NCBI GenBank assembly: GCA_039621445.1 | Contig: CP154955.1 | Span: 49,956,086-50,020,085, forward strand | Reading direction: 5' to 3' | DNA length: 64,000 bases | Source: Euglena gracilis | Lineage: Eukaryota > Euglenida > Euglenophyceae > Euglenales | Shown: positions 47,851 through 58,870 of the stretch, in pieces | Numbering within the stretch: position 1 is the first letter of the stretch | How the letters are laid out: every line of letters begins with the position of its first letter | Translations under genes and position numbers: made by a program | Notes under the pieces: generated by a model | The model's database searches: none | What the model was told of the DNA's origin: nothing | The model's input: only the letters and a program-made list of their open reading frames with translations

Positions 47851-47965
47851 AAAATGAACCCAAAACACAGGATTTTTTTTTAAATGGAAAACCACATTTT
47901 TTTCAAAATTTACCGTCCTAAAAACTGATACTTTTTAGGAGAGGGGGGTGAAAAAAACAAAGGTC

Positions 47966-48382
47966 AAATCCCTTTTGTTGCCCAACTGTTCGAAGGCCCC
48001 AAAATAGCAAAATCCCTTGTGCTACCCACCCGTTTTGGGGGGCAAATCCCTTTTGTTGCCCCCACTGTTCGAGGGGCCCAAAATAACAAAATCCCTTGTG
48101 TTACCCACCCGTTATGGGGGGCAAATCCCTTGTGTAACCCAACTGATTTGGGGGGCAAATCCCTTTTATTGCCCAACTGTTCGAGGGCCCAAAATAACAA
48201 AATCCCTTGTGTTACCCACCCGTTTTGGGGGGGGAAATCCATTTTGTTGCCCAACCGTTCGAGGGCCCCTAAAATAACAAAATCCCTTGTGACCGTTTTG
48301 GGGGGCAAATCCCTTGTGTAACCCAACTGATTTGGGGGGCAAATCCCTTTTGTTGCCCAACTGTTCGAGGGCCCCTAAAAAA
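47966..48382. repeat. two-monomer minisatellite
   Basis: Alternation of a ~45-bp unit (AAATCCCTTTTGTTGCCCAA ... TTCGAGGGCCC) and a ~34-bp unit (AAATCCCTTGTGTTACCCAC ... TTTTGGGGGGC), about ten units in all, with one shortened unit near 48,285. Frames are open in several phases because of the repeat; no protein is proposed. Confidence 0.9.
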
Positions 48383-48404
48383 CAAAATCAAAAACAAAAG
48401 TGGA

Positions 48405-48680
48405 CAAAATTTTGGCACAATCAAATTTTACTGACATTTTTTCTGACATTTTTTTTGGACTTTCAATGGCATTTTTTGCTTCAAAAACTCTCAAAATCAA
48501 CATTTTGAGAAAATGTCGAATTTTTGGAAGGTGTGAAAAAATGCGGTTTTGGGGGGTTTTCGGGGGGACCCCCGATATGGGTCCCAAAATGGGTCAAAAA
48601 AACACCCGGCGCCGAAGGCGCCGGAAAAAGTTTTTTGGGTCCAAAAATTGGTGCTCCCGGAAATACGGGAAGAGGTGGTG
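48405..48680 (-). repeat. dispersed repeat family 'GACCCGTTTTGGGACCCATA', copy 3
   Basis: Inverted relative to copies at 18.5 and 19.9 kb: CAATGGCATTTTTTGCTTCA, then TTTTGAGAAAATGTC, GGTGTGAAAAAA, CCCAAAATGGGTC and the GGCGCCGAAGGCGCC palindrome. After the palindrome comes TCCAAAAATTGGTGCTCCCG, shared with 49,978-50,010. Confidence 0.7.
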
Positions 48681-49499
48681 GGGGGGGGGTGGTCGACCTT
48701 GGCTGTTCGGCCGATTCCCGTTCTGCCCGGGGGGTGAGGGTTGAATTATTTTGCCTTTAAAAAAAGACAAATTTCTGGGTGGGCATTTCCTTTGAATGCA
48801 CGCGTTCTCAACGAGACTGCACTGCTGTCCAGGATCGCTTGGGAGGGTTATCCCCTTCACCTTGGCACAATGTTCCACAGCAACGGTGCAGGTCGGTGGC
48901 TATGGTGGTTGCAAAGCGGGGAGTAACAGAGCAACGAAAGCAGGCCGGGCTCAGGGGCTGAGAACATGATTTGGACTTCTCATCGGATGTAAAAGGATTT
49001 GTCACCGTGGCACAAAACGAGGCCGAAGAAGAGATGCAACCACAAAAAAAAGTGTTTCATATTTTTTCATCAATAACAGACAACAATCCACAGGGGCTTG
49101 GTCGGGACCAGGCTTCTTTTACCAAACCCCCCGGGGGGGGTTGCCTTGCACTGTGGGGGGGGGGGAGGGCAGTTTCGGACCCCAGTGGCTGCTGAATTTC
49201 CAGGGCCAAAACCAAATTTGCGTTGAAAATAGCCATTTTCGGGCCCTGGCGCCTTTGGCACCAGCAGCCAGAAAAATCGCCTGCAAAACACAATCTTGAA
49301 AAAAAATGAGCACCTGACAATCCCCCAAAACACCCCTCAAAACATCATTTTTTTTGGCAACTTTTGAACACTTTTGGCTGGACCTTCAAAAAGGAGTTGG
49401 CCAGCAGGGCTAGCAGCACCCCCCCCCCCTTGCAGGGTGTTGCTCTTTGGCCCAGGGGCTGGGCCAAAATCGGGGCGGCCTGCAGCAGTGACCCCCGGG
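48681..49499. other. non-coding stretch
   Basis: GC-run blocks at 48,678-48,740 and 49,130-49,170; otherwise unremarkable. Short ORFs at 48,741-48,961 (+) and on the minus strand overlap and are not supported. Confidence 0.45.
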
Positions 49500-50040
49500 G
49501 GCATTCCGATCAAAATTATGATTTTGAGAGGTTTCTGAAGCAAAAAAAAAATGCCACTGAAAATCCAAAAAAATTCATTTTTGCATTTTTTCCACCCCCC
49601 TGCCAACCTGAAATTTGTGAGATTTTTTTGTGGTTTTCCATCAAGAAAAAATCATGTATTTTGGTTCATTTCTCAAAAAAATTTCAAAAAATTTCAAAAA
49701 ATTTACCTGGCCAAAAGCCAGGGAAGCCGTTTTCCCAAAATTGGTGAAAACGCTGTGGTGGGTGGGGGGGTCGACCCCCCCACCTCCCGGGTGGCCCCCC
49801 CCCACCAGGCCTTCCCGTTCTGCCCTGGAAGTGGGTGACTAATTTTTGAGAGGTGACTAAACTGGTTCTTTTTTGAGTGTGAAAAAAATGGGGTTTTGGG
49901 GGGGACATCCTATATGGGTCCCAAAATGGGTCCAAAATACACCCGGTGCTGAAGGCGCCAGGGAAAAAATTTTCGGGTCCAAAAATTGGTGCTCCCGGAA
50001 ATACGGGAAGAGGTGGTGGGGGGGGGGGTGGTCGACCCCC
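49500..50040. repeat. two partial, opposed copies of the 'GACCCGTTTTGGGACCCATA' family
   Basis: 49,515-49,700 carries the middle part (TTTTGAGAGGTTTCTGAAGC, TGGTTTTCCATCAAG) in plus orientation. 49,870-50,020 carries the palindrome half in minus orientation (GGGTCCCAAAATGGGTCC). They face each other, so the block is a large imperfect inverted pair separated by G/C runs. Confidence 0.6.
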
Positions 50041-51804
50041 CCCACCCACCACCCTGGCTGTTTGGGCGTTCTGTCCTGCCCACTTCCAACCCGGGGGGGG
50101 GGGGGCAGGGTTGCATGGGAATCTCCGAGGGGGGGGACCCCCCTTCCGAAACTAGGGGCGGGGGGGTGGGGACCCCCCCTCCGACCTCCAGTCTTTGGTC
50201 GCCGAAAATTTCGGCCGCTTTTTGGGGGGTCAAAAGGTCAATTTTTCTGAAATTTCTCAAAAATGCTGGAATCAAAAGAAATGTCCATAACTAAATTGAA
50301 GCCCTTAAAATGCCCTATCTAACAGAATTTTGATTTCCTGACAACTCCCCACCTGTCCCGATTTATGGTCATTTTTGGCCATTTTGCCAAAATTTCATGT
50401 TGAGCCTCAAAAAAAGTCCTAAAATACACTCCCGGCGCAAAGCGCCGGAAAGTTTTTTACCCCCACAGAGGGGGGGTGGGGGGGACCCCCTTCCAAAAAT
50501 GGGGGGGGTGGGGGACCCCCCCACCACCTTGCCCCCCAGGGGGGGGGGTGGCCCCACTCACCCACCAGAGGGGGGGGGGGGGTTGGACACACCTTAACCT
50601 GGGGTTAGCACCGCCTTGAGATTCAGCCTGTTTGGGGTTCAACTAAACATCGGTGGGGGGGATGCAACACGGACCCACAAAAAAACGCAACGCAAAAAAA
50701 TGGGAAAAAATAACCACAAAAAAAACAAGCTGCAAATTCCTTCCGGAGCTCCCTGGGATGTACACTTTCTTCTGGAGAGGACAAAGAGAAATTTCCTCCA
50801 AGGAAATTTTTTTTATTACTGAAATCTGATTCTGAAATTATGCAATTTGTAGCCAAAATGCCGAAAAAGACAAAAAATTGACAAAAAATTGGAAAGCAAG
50901 AAAAAATCGGTCCAAAATGTGGAATCTTTCCAAGTTGGAAAAAATTTCCAAGCAACAATTGGGAAATCGCTGGGGGAAAAAAACACAAAACACACACAAA
51001 AAACTGCAAAAAAAACACAAATTTTGCAGCAATCAAAAAAAACAGAAAAAAAACACACAAAAGAAAGCAAACAACACACAACAAACACACACAAAAAATG
51101 CAAAAAGATGCAAAAAAATGCATTTTGCGTCCCCCCTCCTTGGTAAATGGGACTTGCATTCTTTTATAAGCAATCAACTTGAGGCTGAAAATTCACCAGC
51201 TTGGAGACCCACGCAGTAGCTGAAATACACCACAGTTTAACTATGGAGAACCATGAAAAACACACAAGGCCAAGAATGGGAACACCAAAGAACATATACA
51301 AACAAAATCCATTGCAGGATGCTGTTTAATGCGTATTTCCTTTCACTGAAAAATATGCCACACCGTTCCACCATGTGGTAGGCGACAAGGCAAAAAACCA
51401 CACCTGTTGGAAATTCAAAAGATGCACAAATGGTGACATCGTGGTGAGTGGTCAAAGAGGGGCGGGGGAGACAAGGTGCCAGATGGGGCAGGCAGTTGTG
51501 GGCTCACAGAGAAATGTGACACAAAAATGCTTTCCTCCAATGTGCCAATATAACCCCCGAGAAAACAAAACTGGAAATTTGAAAGATTGTGCAGGGGGGA
51601 ATGCGCTTGCCCAGCCTCGGGAAAAAAAATGCAGCAAAAATGAGTAAAAAGCACAAAATCTAAAAAAGCACAAAAATGCAGAAAAATGCATAACACATCC
51701 CCCCATGAGATTGCGGAACAAATGCTGAGTTTTTCGGGCATAGGCGAAATGGAGGGCTGCCCACCATGGGGGGGGATTAGCTGGCCCCATCACAACTCCA
51801 TTGT
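50041..51804. other. repeats and A-rich tract, no gene
   Basis: 50,090-50,190 and 50,460-50,590 are long G/C homopolymer blocks; 50,680-51,125 is A/C-rich (AAACACACAAAAAAC type), giving open Lys/Asn/Thr frames that are artefacts. 51,237-51,700 shows no convincing coding pattern. Confidence 0.5.
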
Positions 51805-52030
51805 GCAGGTCTGCTGCATGCAGCGACGGACCAGAGGTGGTTGGGGCTGCCGGGTCAGGGTCGGGGGCCTCGGATGTGCAAAGCCCCGCTCAATCCCAAG
51901 AGGGGAAACCATCCTTTTGGGGGGGAGGCTGGCATTCAAGCCATGAAGACCAGATTGAAATTGACCAACCCGTCTCGGAGGGCCCTGGGAGTGCCTGGTT
52001 GGCCGAACCGGCAAAAAAAATGAGGTCTGG
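51805..52030 (+). CDS. possible exon, unknown protein
   Basis: Follows an acceptor-like CCATTGTGCAG. The open frame has Gly/Ser/Glu-rich sequence with a convincing stretch HSSHEDQIEIDQPVSEGPG and balanced codon use, then runs into a CGGCGCC-type repeat near 52,040. No domain was recognised. The other two frames are less natural. Low to moderate support only. Confidence 0.3.
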
Positions 52031-52733
52031 TGTGTTCCTGTGCCTTCGGCGCCAGAATGCGTTGGCCAAGCACCCACACACTTTTGTCCGAGCCCCCCAA
52101 CTCCGGGGGGGGGGGGGGAGGGAGTACCCGGGAAGCCAACCAGGGTGGGGTCGCCCCCCACCCCCACCTTCAGGCCTTCACAGTCAGTCTGGACAAGGCC
52201 ACAATGTGAAAAAAAAATTGGAAAATGCAAAACCGGAGGTCAGAACCCAGGGTGAACAAACTTTCAAACTTCTGGAATCATGCATGCACTGTGGCTTGAT
52301 GGTGTGACTACTCAAGAGGCGAAGGTGGGGGATGTGGAGTGTGGAATGCCAGGTTGTCTGCGGATTCAAGTCGAAAATCAATTCCCTTGTGCAATCTCCA
52401 AACTCAAACTTCAAGGAAAATGGAAGGGCAAAAAATATGTAACAAAAAAACAAAATGCAAATTTCAAAATTTTGACATACATTCTGCAAAAAATGCGAAT
52501 TTTGCAACTTGAATAATGCCCTGAATGATACGTGCTTCTTCTCATGGTCGAATCCCATGCTGGCACAAACATGTCATGAGCCAAATGACAGTTTGGGGGC
52601 ATATGCATGGGGGCCAAAATCACAACTTTGGGTTGGCAGCAAATTCATGGGAGGGCCCGGGGAGGGGGGAACAATAGCCTCGGGGGGGGGACAAACTAGG
52701 GAGGGTTTTCTTGACTGACATGCCGGTGAACTG

Positions 52734-52928
52734 ATGCTGCGGCAGAGGGAACCACATCCAAAACACAAACATTCATGGTGTGGACACCTGAAAAAATGCG
52801 AGGCGAAAACATGTAAAAAAAAAGGAAAACACTGGTGCACTGCAAAAGACTTCAAAGACACCTGGCTGTCCGCTTTCCTGACCGACAATTCGTGCAGTGT
52901 GCGATGTGCACCTTGCACTCCATTTTGA
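52734..52928 (+). CDS. small Cys/His-rich ORF (64 aa)
   Basis: ATG 52,734 to TGA. Eight Cys (residues 16, 22, 27, 35, 54, 58, 61 and neighbours) and several His within 64 residues: HSWCGHLKKCEAKTC, then KHWC and CSVRCAPC. The spacing could bind zinc, but matches no zinc-finger family I know. The A-rich middle could create Lys codons by chance. The following GC-rich segment (52,930-53,100) stays open in a different frame, so this may be one exon of a larger gene. Confidence 0.35.
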   Translation: MLRQREPHPKHKHSWCGHLKKCEAKTCKKKGKHWCTAKDFKDTWLSAFLTDNSCSVRCAPCTPF

Positions 52929-53139
52929 GCGGCGCCTTCCAGCGGGGTAGCCAGCAGTGCCAAAAATGCTCCACAGGAGCGGAGGCACCACATCGGAATG
53001 TGGCGGGGCTCGGTGCTGGCGGACGGGGACACAAAGAGGGCGAGGGCAGCAGATGTCCCAATGGTCTGGCCGTGAACGCTGAAAACATCATCAGACGGTT
53101 GTTTTTAGGCTCCAGGCCTTCGGCATCCAGGAGCAGGGT

Positions 53140-53460
53140 TTTTTTTTAAAGACCGGGGGGTCCCCCCACCCACCCACCCTGGGGGGGGGGGTCCCGGGCA
53201 AGCACCTATGACAGAATCCAAATTTTAGCCCGCGGTCGGCTGCGGTCAGCTGCGGTCGGCATAGGTGCTTGGTCCTGGGTCCCACTCAAAAACCGCAAAA
53301 AACTTCCAAAAATAGCACTTTTTCAAAAAAAATTCGGTGCCTTCGGCGCCGAAAAATATGTCCCACCGGCCCCTGGGGGACCCGACTCGGCTGGACCCAC
53401 CCACCCTCCCCCACCCCCCCCCCGGCCGGGGGTCCACAACAAAAAAAAAAAAAAAAACAC
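53140..53460 (+). repeat. dispersed repeat family 'GTCTTAAA', copy 2
   Basis: TTTTTTTTAAAGACCGGGGG head, C/G-run block, then a 60-bp insert with GGTCGGCTGCGGTCAGCTGC, then AAAAATAGCACTTTTTCAAA, the GGTGCCTTCGGCGCC palindrome and a C-rich tail ending in poly-A at 53,440-53,457. Confidence 0.6.
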
Positions 53461-54769
53461 CTGTCCAGGAGGAGGGTGAGAGCAAAATTTAAAGCCCAAG
53501 CACATCCCCTGAAAAATCCACAGAACAAATTGGCACATTTTGCCAAGAGCGGGTGGGCTTTGGGGAAAAAAATGACTTCTGGCATCCTTGAGCCATCGCC
53601 CATCCACCCCAAATGTGGGCTTTTGGTTTTTTTTGTTTTTGACCCCGTTCGACCCTCTGGACCGGCCCTCAGGCCCAAACAGGCCATAACTCAAACACCC
53701 GGGGGTCCGCTGTCTAGCCATTTTGCTGGACACTGGAAAAAATGGACTAGCTAGACCCCCCGGGGTCCGGGTCCCCCCCCCCCGCCTGAAAAACTTTCCT
53801 CCTGCACTGTGCGACGAGGTGGGAATTCTTTGGCTGATTTTGTTCCTAAAAAAATAGCCAAAAATGGGCATTTTTTGGCCATTTTTGGGGGTCCAGAATT
53901 CTTTTATTTTCTTTCCAGCGCTTTGCGCCGGTCACTGGGAAAAAATTTCCACTGGTTGGCCAGCGGACCCCCCCTGGGGGTTCACTGGGATTTCCACTGG
54001 CCAACTTTGGACCAACAGCAGTCCAGTCCCCCAGTCCTGCGAACCCTTCAGCAAAAAGCCCAGGCCCAAAACCGGTTCTCAAGGACAGTCCTTAATGGGA
54101 AAAAAGCGAAACCTAAACAGACCCTGATCCTGAAGGACCGCCCGGGGGTCTCCCCCCAGTGCAGTGGGGGGCTTGGTCCGGGCCACGATTGAAGGTTAAG
54201 CTGGGGGGGGGGACTTCAAAAGGCTATGTTTGGATGTAATAATTTTGCCCAACCAGGCTTCAGATTAAGGCCCCCGGGGGGGGGGGGGACTGGCTAGCCA
54301 ATCGGCTAGACACTGGAAAAAATGGACTAGCTAGACCTCCCCCTCCCCCCCGGGGGGGGGGGGGGGTCCGGGGGTCCCCCGAACTGGAAAAAAAAATTCC
54401 TCCGGCGCTGCGCGCCAAGGTGGAAATGAGGTTTTTAATAGGTTTTTGGCTGATTTTGTTCCAAAAATTCCCAAAAAATGGCCAAAAACGGGCATTTGGG
54501 GCCATTTTGGGGGGTCCCCCCAAAAAATTCCGGCGCGAATCTTCGCACCGGTTAATGGGAAAAAAATTTTCCACTAGCTAGCCCTGCTAGCAGACCCCCC
54601 CGGGGGGGGGGGGGGGGCTCTAGAAATCCCACTAACAAAATTTGGACTAGCTGCAGTCCAGGTACTGCAATCCCTTAAGCAGAAGCCTGTGCCTTCAACG
54701 TTCATCGTGAAAGCCAACTTTAGGGGGTACAAATTTTGACATAGGGAGCAGGCGTCGGGGGGGGGGACC
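53461..54769. other. repeat-rich non-coding stretch
   Basis: Two related blocks (53,700-53,960 and 54,280-54,560) share CACTGGAAAAAATGGACTAG, a G/C-run block and a GGGCATTTTTTGG-type segment; they are tandem members of one repeat family about 560 bp apart. No gene supported; ORFs in all frames are poly-Pro/Gly artefacts. Confidence 0.5.
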
Positions 54770-55195
54770 GGGAGGGGTCGGCTGGGGGGCAGGGTTGGAT
54801 ATAAGGACAGGTGGGGGGGGTGGTCCGGACCCCCCCGCGCTGTGGGCGAGGAGGGGGGGGCGGGGGGGGGGGGGGGGGCTAAAAAGCATGAGGGTGGCCG
54901 AAAATTTTTGACCCCCCAAAACGACCAAAAGTGCCATTTTGGGCACTTTTTGGGCAAAAATGTGCCAAAAATGCAAAAAATTTTCGGCGCAAAGCGCCGG
55001 AGGAAAAAATTGACCCTTTTTGGGGGGGGTCAATTTTTGCCCCCGAGGGTCGGTCCGGACCCCCCTTGCAGGTGGGGGGGGGGGGGGTGTATGGGACACC
55101 CCCTGCGGGCCAGGAGGGGGGGGGGGTGGGGGGGGACACCCCCCCCCACCTAAACCATGTACGCCCTCCTTATATCGAACCCTGCTGGGGGGGGG
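54770..55195. repeat. dispersed repeat with GGTTCGATATAA-type ends, copy 2
   Basis: Left edge GGGTTGGATATAAGGACAGG, right edge TTATATCGAACCCTG, with G/C-run blocks and a GCAAAAAATTTTCGGCGC segment inside, as at 10,190-10,510. The palindromic edges make it resemble a short TIR element. Confidence 0.55.
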
Positions 55196-55317
55196 GGAGA
55201 GTCTCGCTCTGGGGGGGGGGGCTAAAAGCATTAGAGGCCCGAGAAGACCAAGCCATCCTTGTACCAAGGAAGACCAGTGACAAGCGGAGGTAATGTGCAC
55301 CTGAAACTGGGCTGACC

Positions 55318-55509
55318 ATGCGTGAGAGGGGGGCCTTGTCGGTTGAAATTGACGGGTGGGGGCAAGCCCCTGCCAGGGGGATTGACAATCTGGCAGACAC
55401 GGAGAGTGTTCCGGGGCATGGAGGCGGGGAATTCAACATCACACTGTGTCAAGTGACAAAGAGCAAAAAACCCCCTCTTTTTGTGCGAGCTTGGTGCTGC
55501 TGGTCATGA
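55318..55509 (+). CDS. small ORF, possible exon
   Basis: ATG 55,318 to TGA 55,507-55,509, 63 residues with natural composition (VEIDGWGQAPARGIDNLADT) and C/G-third bias. Upstream frames are repeat. No domain was recognised. Confidence 0.3.
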   Translation: MRERGALSVEIDGWGQAPARGIDNLADTESVPGHGGGEFNITLCQVTKSKKPPLFVRAWCCWS

Positions 55510-55875
55510 TAGGTCCCAACAGGCAAATTTGGCAAAACAGCACGGACTATGATGCCATCAAAACAGGACCAATAATTTCTGGGGTTCAACTGGAAACAGG
55601 TGTAGGCTAGACCCCCTGGAGGGTGGGGGTGTCCAGCCGGCTGCCCAGCTGGACCTGGCTGGGGCCTGAAACCAATTAAAAAAAAAGCCCAAATCTGGTC
55701 AAGGACCTACCAAATCTGGTTGGGTAACTGTCTTTCCCAAAAAAAATTGAGGTGATCCCCCGAACATCATTTTTGACCTTTTTTTTGAACCCTTTCTCGT
55801 TTTTTTTTTTGCAACTTCGTTTGAATCATTGGCCAATTATGAACACATATGGCACAAAGTCAGGCCCCGTTACCG

Positions 55876-55948
55876 GGGTAGGGGGGGGGTAAGGGGGGGG
55901 TAAGGGGGGGTAAGGGGTGGGTAAGGGGGGTAAGGGGGGGGGGGGTGA
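55876..55948 (+). repeat. (GGGGTAAG)n tract 1
   Basis: GGGGTAAGGG units with variable G-run length. Resembles 56,293-56,367. G-quadruplex-prone; only loosely telomere-like. Confidence 0.8.
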
Positions 55949-56292
55949 GGAGGAAGTGTATGGGGATGTTGTTGACAAAACAGGATGGATTGCACTTTCT
56001 TATGGCACCGTTGCAGTTTCCCCACAATGGCAGTGAACACTGGTGTGTTGTTTGGTTATGTATTGCAATATTTTGGTGCTTATTCTGTGCATTTCGTTGA
56101 ATAGGTTCCGCTCTTTGCCCTCAAAATTGACCAGAGACGAGGATGTGGTTTATTTATTTATTTTTGCCGGGGGGGTCCGGGGGGGGGGGGGCGGGAGCGC
56201 ACCGCCCCCCCCCCGGGAATGGAGCAGTTCAATGGGTCCCGCTACTTGCCATCAAAATGATGCATCCAAAACTTTTTTGTCCCACATGACTT

Positions 56293-56367
56293 GGGGTAAG
56301 GGGTGGGTAAGGGGTGGGTAAGGGGGTGGGTAAGGGGTGGGTAAGGGGTAAGGGGGTGGTAAGGGGG
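56293..56367 (+). repeat. (GGGTAAGG)n tract 2
   Basis: Units GGGGTGGGTAAG repeated about seven times, ending GGTAAGGGGG. Not a canonical telomere repeat (no TTAGGG or TTTAGGG). Confidence 0.8.
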
Positions 56368-56564
56368 CTTCACTTTGTGCCATGACTCATTATGAAATAT
56401 TTGAATCATTGGCCACATCCCGCTTTATCCCAACAGACCCCCGTGGGAGTGGCAGCCTGGCCAGCTATCATGAAAAATGTTCACCGCCCTCCCCCTCGGG
56501 GGTGGAGTCCTCCGGCTTAAAAGAAATTATCCAGGGGGAGGTAAAATTTTTCAGACCCCATCAG

Positions 56565-57520
56565 GCTTGTGCTTACCAACCGGGGGAGGATGGGGGGGGG
56601 TGGGTGCTACAGGGTGCCAAGGGGCGGGGTCCGGGGGGGGAACATAAAATTTTCATTGAAAATTTTCTGTTCTGGGCCCCTGGCGCCTTTGGCGCCGAGT
56701 TCAGAGGGGGGTGCCTGCTATGGGCAGGGACCCCAACCCCCCCCCGGGGGGTCGGACGGGGTGCCATAAGGTGCCTGCCCCGAGCACCCCCCCCCGTGGG
56801 GTGGGCACCCGACTAAGCACAAGCCTGGACCCCATCCCCCTCCTGTTACCACTTTCAACCTGCTGCCAAACCTCCTCCCACTTCCAGCACTGGAAAAGAT
56901 GGGCATGGATTATTAAATGCAGGGGACCGCGGCTTTTTAAAAAAAAATGAGCCGGAGGTTCCGGAGGCGTTCTGTCACATCATCTGTGGAATTATTGGGA
57001 AACGCACACCGCCATTGGGGGCCTCACTCGGTTGCGTTGGGCCCGGGGGCCTGGTCGGGCAGGCGAGGCGGACACGCAGCGGGCGGCACACCAGCGCGGT
57101 GGGCGGGATGCACCTGACTGGCCGCACCCGGCGGCTTGGATGGGGTTTTTTTAAAAGACCGGGGGGGGGGTCTCCCCACCCACCCACCCACTGGGGGGCC
57201 CTCACCATGCTTGTGCTTACCAACCGGGGGGGGGAGGGGGGGGTGGGTGCTGTAGGGTGCCTGCCCCTAGCAGGCACACCCCCCCCCGGGGGGGGATAGG
57301 GGTCCGGGCCGGACCCAGAAAATTTTCATTCAAAATGGCCTTTTCCGGGCCCCCGGCGCCTTCGGCGCCGGGGTTGGAGGGGGGTGCCTGCTAGGGGCAG
57401 GCACCCCCCAAAACCCTACCCCCCCCGGGGGGGGGGTCGGCTCGGGTGCGAGGGGGTGCCCGCCCCTAGCACCCCCCCCCCCCCCCGTGGGGTAGGCACC
57501 CGACTAAGCACAAGCCTGGC
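56565..57520. repeat. tandem pair of 'CTTGTGCTTACCAACCGGGG' repeats
   Basis: Two copies (about 56,565-56,830 and 57,205-57,520) share, in order: CTTGTGCTTACCAACCGGGG, a G-run, GGTGCCTGCC, a GAAAATTTTC block, a GGCGCCTTCGGCGCC-type palindrome, GGTGCCTGCTA..GGGCAGG and a tail GGCACCCGACTAAGCACAAG. The tail is the reverse complement of words in the head, so each copy has terminal inverted words (CTTGTGCTTA / TAAGCACAAG). Between them is a GC-rich island (56,945-57,140) with open frames but no recognised protein. Confidence 0.7.
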
Positions 57521-57720
57521 CCTCACTTTCCCCCGAAAATGGCCAAAAATCGCGAAAACGCTAAAAATAGCACCTTTTTCAAAAAATTTCGGCGCCGAGA
57601 AGGACATATATCCCACCCCCCCTGGGGGACCTGGGGGACACCCCCTCGGGGCTCATCCAGACCCACCCACCCCCTCCCCCGGGTTCAAGACTAAAAAAAA
57701 AATCCCTGGCAGGATCGGGG
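57500..57720 (+). repeat. dispersed repeat family 'GTCTTAAA', copy 3
   Basis: AAAATGGCCAAAAATCGCG, CTAAAAATAGCACCTTTTTC, TTCGGCGCCGAGAAGGACAT and a C-run tail ending in AAAAAAAAA. Confidence 0.6.
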
Positions 57721-58604
57721 TCAGGCTGGATTTAACCAACCCCGGGGGTAGGGGGGGTCTGTTAATGCCCTGGAGTGCCTGGTCGCGGACAAAAAAAAGA
57801 CCAAAATCGGCTTTTCTGGGCTTCCGTCGCCAAAGCCACCCAATGCGTTGGCTGAGTGCCCTGGCACTTTTGCCATGTGCCAGGTCCTCCCAAAAATCGG
57901 GCCGTCTAAAGCCATTCCCCAAAAAATTTTCGGCGTTTTGCGCCAAAACCCAAACCTCCTCCCCGGGCGCTTGGCCCGGGCCATGATTGAAGGTAAAGCC
58001 AGGGGGCCGACCTTGGGGGGCAAATTTGCACCTTAAGAATTTTGGCGGCCATGTGCAAAAGTGCCGAAGGCCAGCTCAGGGGGGCCAAATTTGCATGTAA
58101 GGAGGAGGGGGTCAAGCGCCAGGGGGGGAGGCCCCCGGGGGTTCTTCTGGCTTAAAAAGCAGCCTGGTCCGGACATCCCATCCAGGGGGATATTTTCTTT
58201 AAGGCGCCTTAAAAATTCCTTTAAAAAACGCGTTGAAAATTTTGGCCAAAATGCCTTAAAAAATGCCTTCAAAAACCCTAAAATACTTTTAAAAAGGCAC
58301 TTTGAAATAATTTTTGAAATGCGAGTCGAAAATGAAGCCGCAAATCTCGGCAAAAACAAGCAAACTCCAGGTAAAAATGATTTCTGGCATCGCTGGAACA
58401 TTGTCTGTCTGGAAAAAATGGGGTTTCACCTTTTTTTTTCAGATTTTGGACCCGTTCGATGCCGGGATAACTAAAAACCTTTTTTGTTTTAAAACGACTT
58501 AAAAACTGTAAAATTTAAATTTTACGCCTTAAAAAAATGCCCCCTGACCCCATCCCAACGCCTTCTAAGATCTGGGGGGATCTGAGATCTATCACCAACC
58601 CAGG
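57721..58604. other. non-coding stretch with shared segment
   Basis: 57,780-57,900 matches 2,990-3,170 inverted (TGAGTGCCCTGGCACTTTTG). 58,200-58,520 is A/T-rich with CCTTAAAAAA units. No supportable gene. Confidence 0.45.
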
Positions 58605-58870
58605 TTTTTTTTTTAAGACCGAGGGGAGGGGTCCCCCACCCACCCACCCACCCCCTGGGGGGGGGGTCCCGGGGGACCCACCCACTCTTCCCCGAAAATG
58701 GCCAAAAAATCGCGAAAGATGCCAAAAAGAAGCACCTTTTCCAAAAATTTTCGGCGCCTTCAGCGACGAAAAGTATATCCCACCCCCTCCGGGGGGGGGG
58801 GGGGCTCGGCCAGACCCACCCACCCTACCTCCCCTCCCTCCCCGTGGGTCCAAGACTAAAAAAAAACCCC
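58605..58870 (+). repeat. dispersed repeat family 'GTCTTAAA', copy 4
   Basis: Same block order as copy 3, with GGCGCCTTCAGCGACG as its palindrome and a poly-A end near 58,866. Confidence 0.6.

Noticed and set aside
47966-48382. CRISPR-like array of repeats
   Set aside because: Units are of two lengths and directly adjacent, without unique spacers, in a eukaryotic setting; a minisatellite fits better.
55876-56367. Telomere or subtelomere signal
   Set aside because: Units are GGGGTAAG/GGGTAAGG with variable G-runs, not TTAGGG or TTTAGGG, and lie inside ordinary repeats on both sides.
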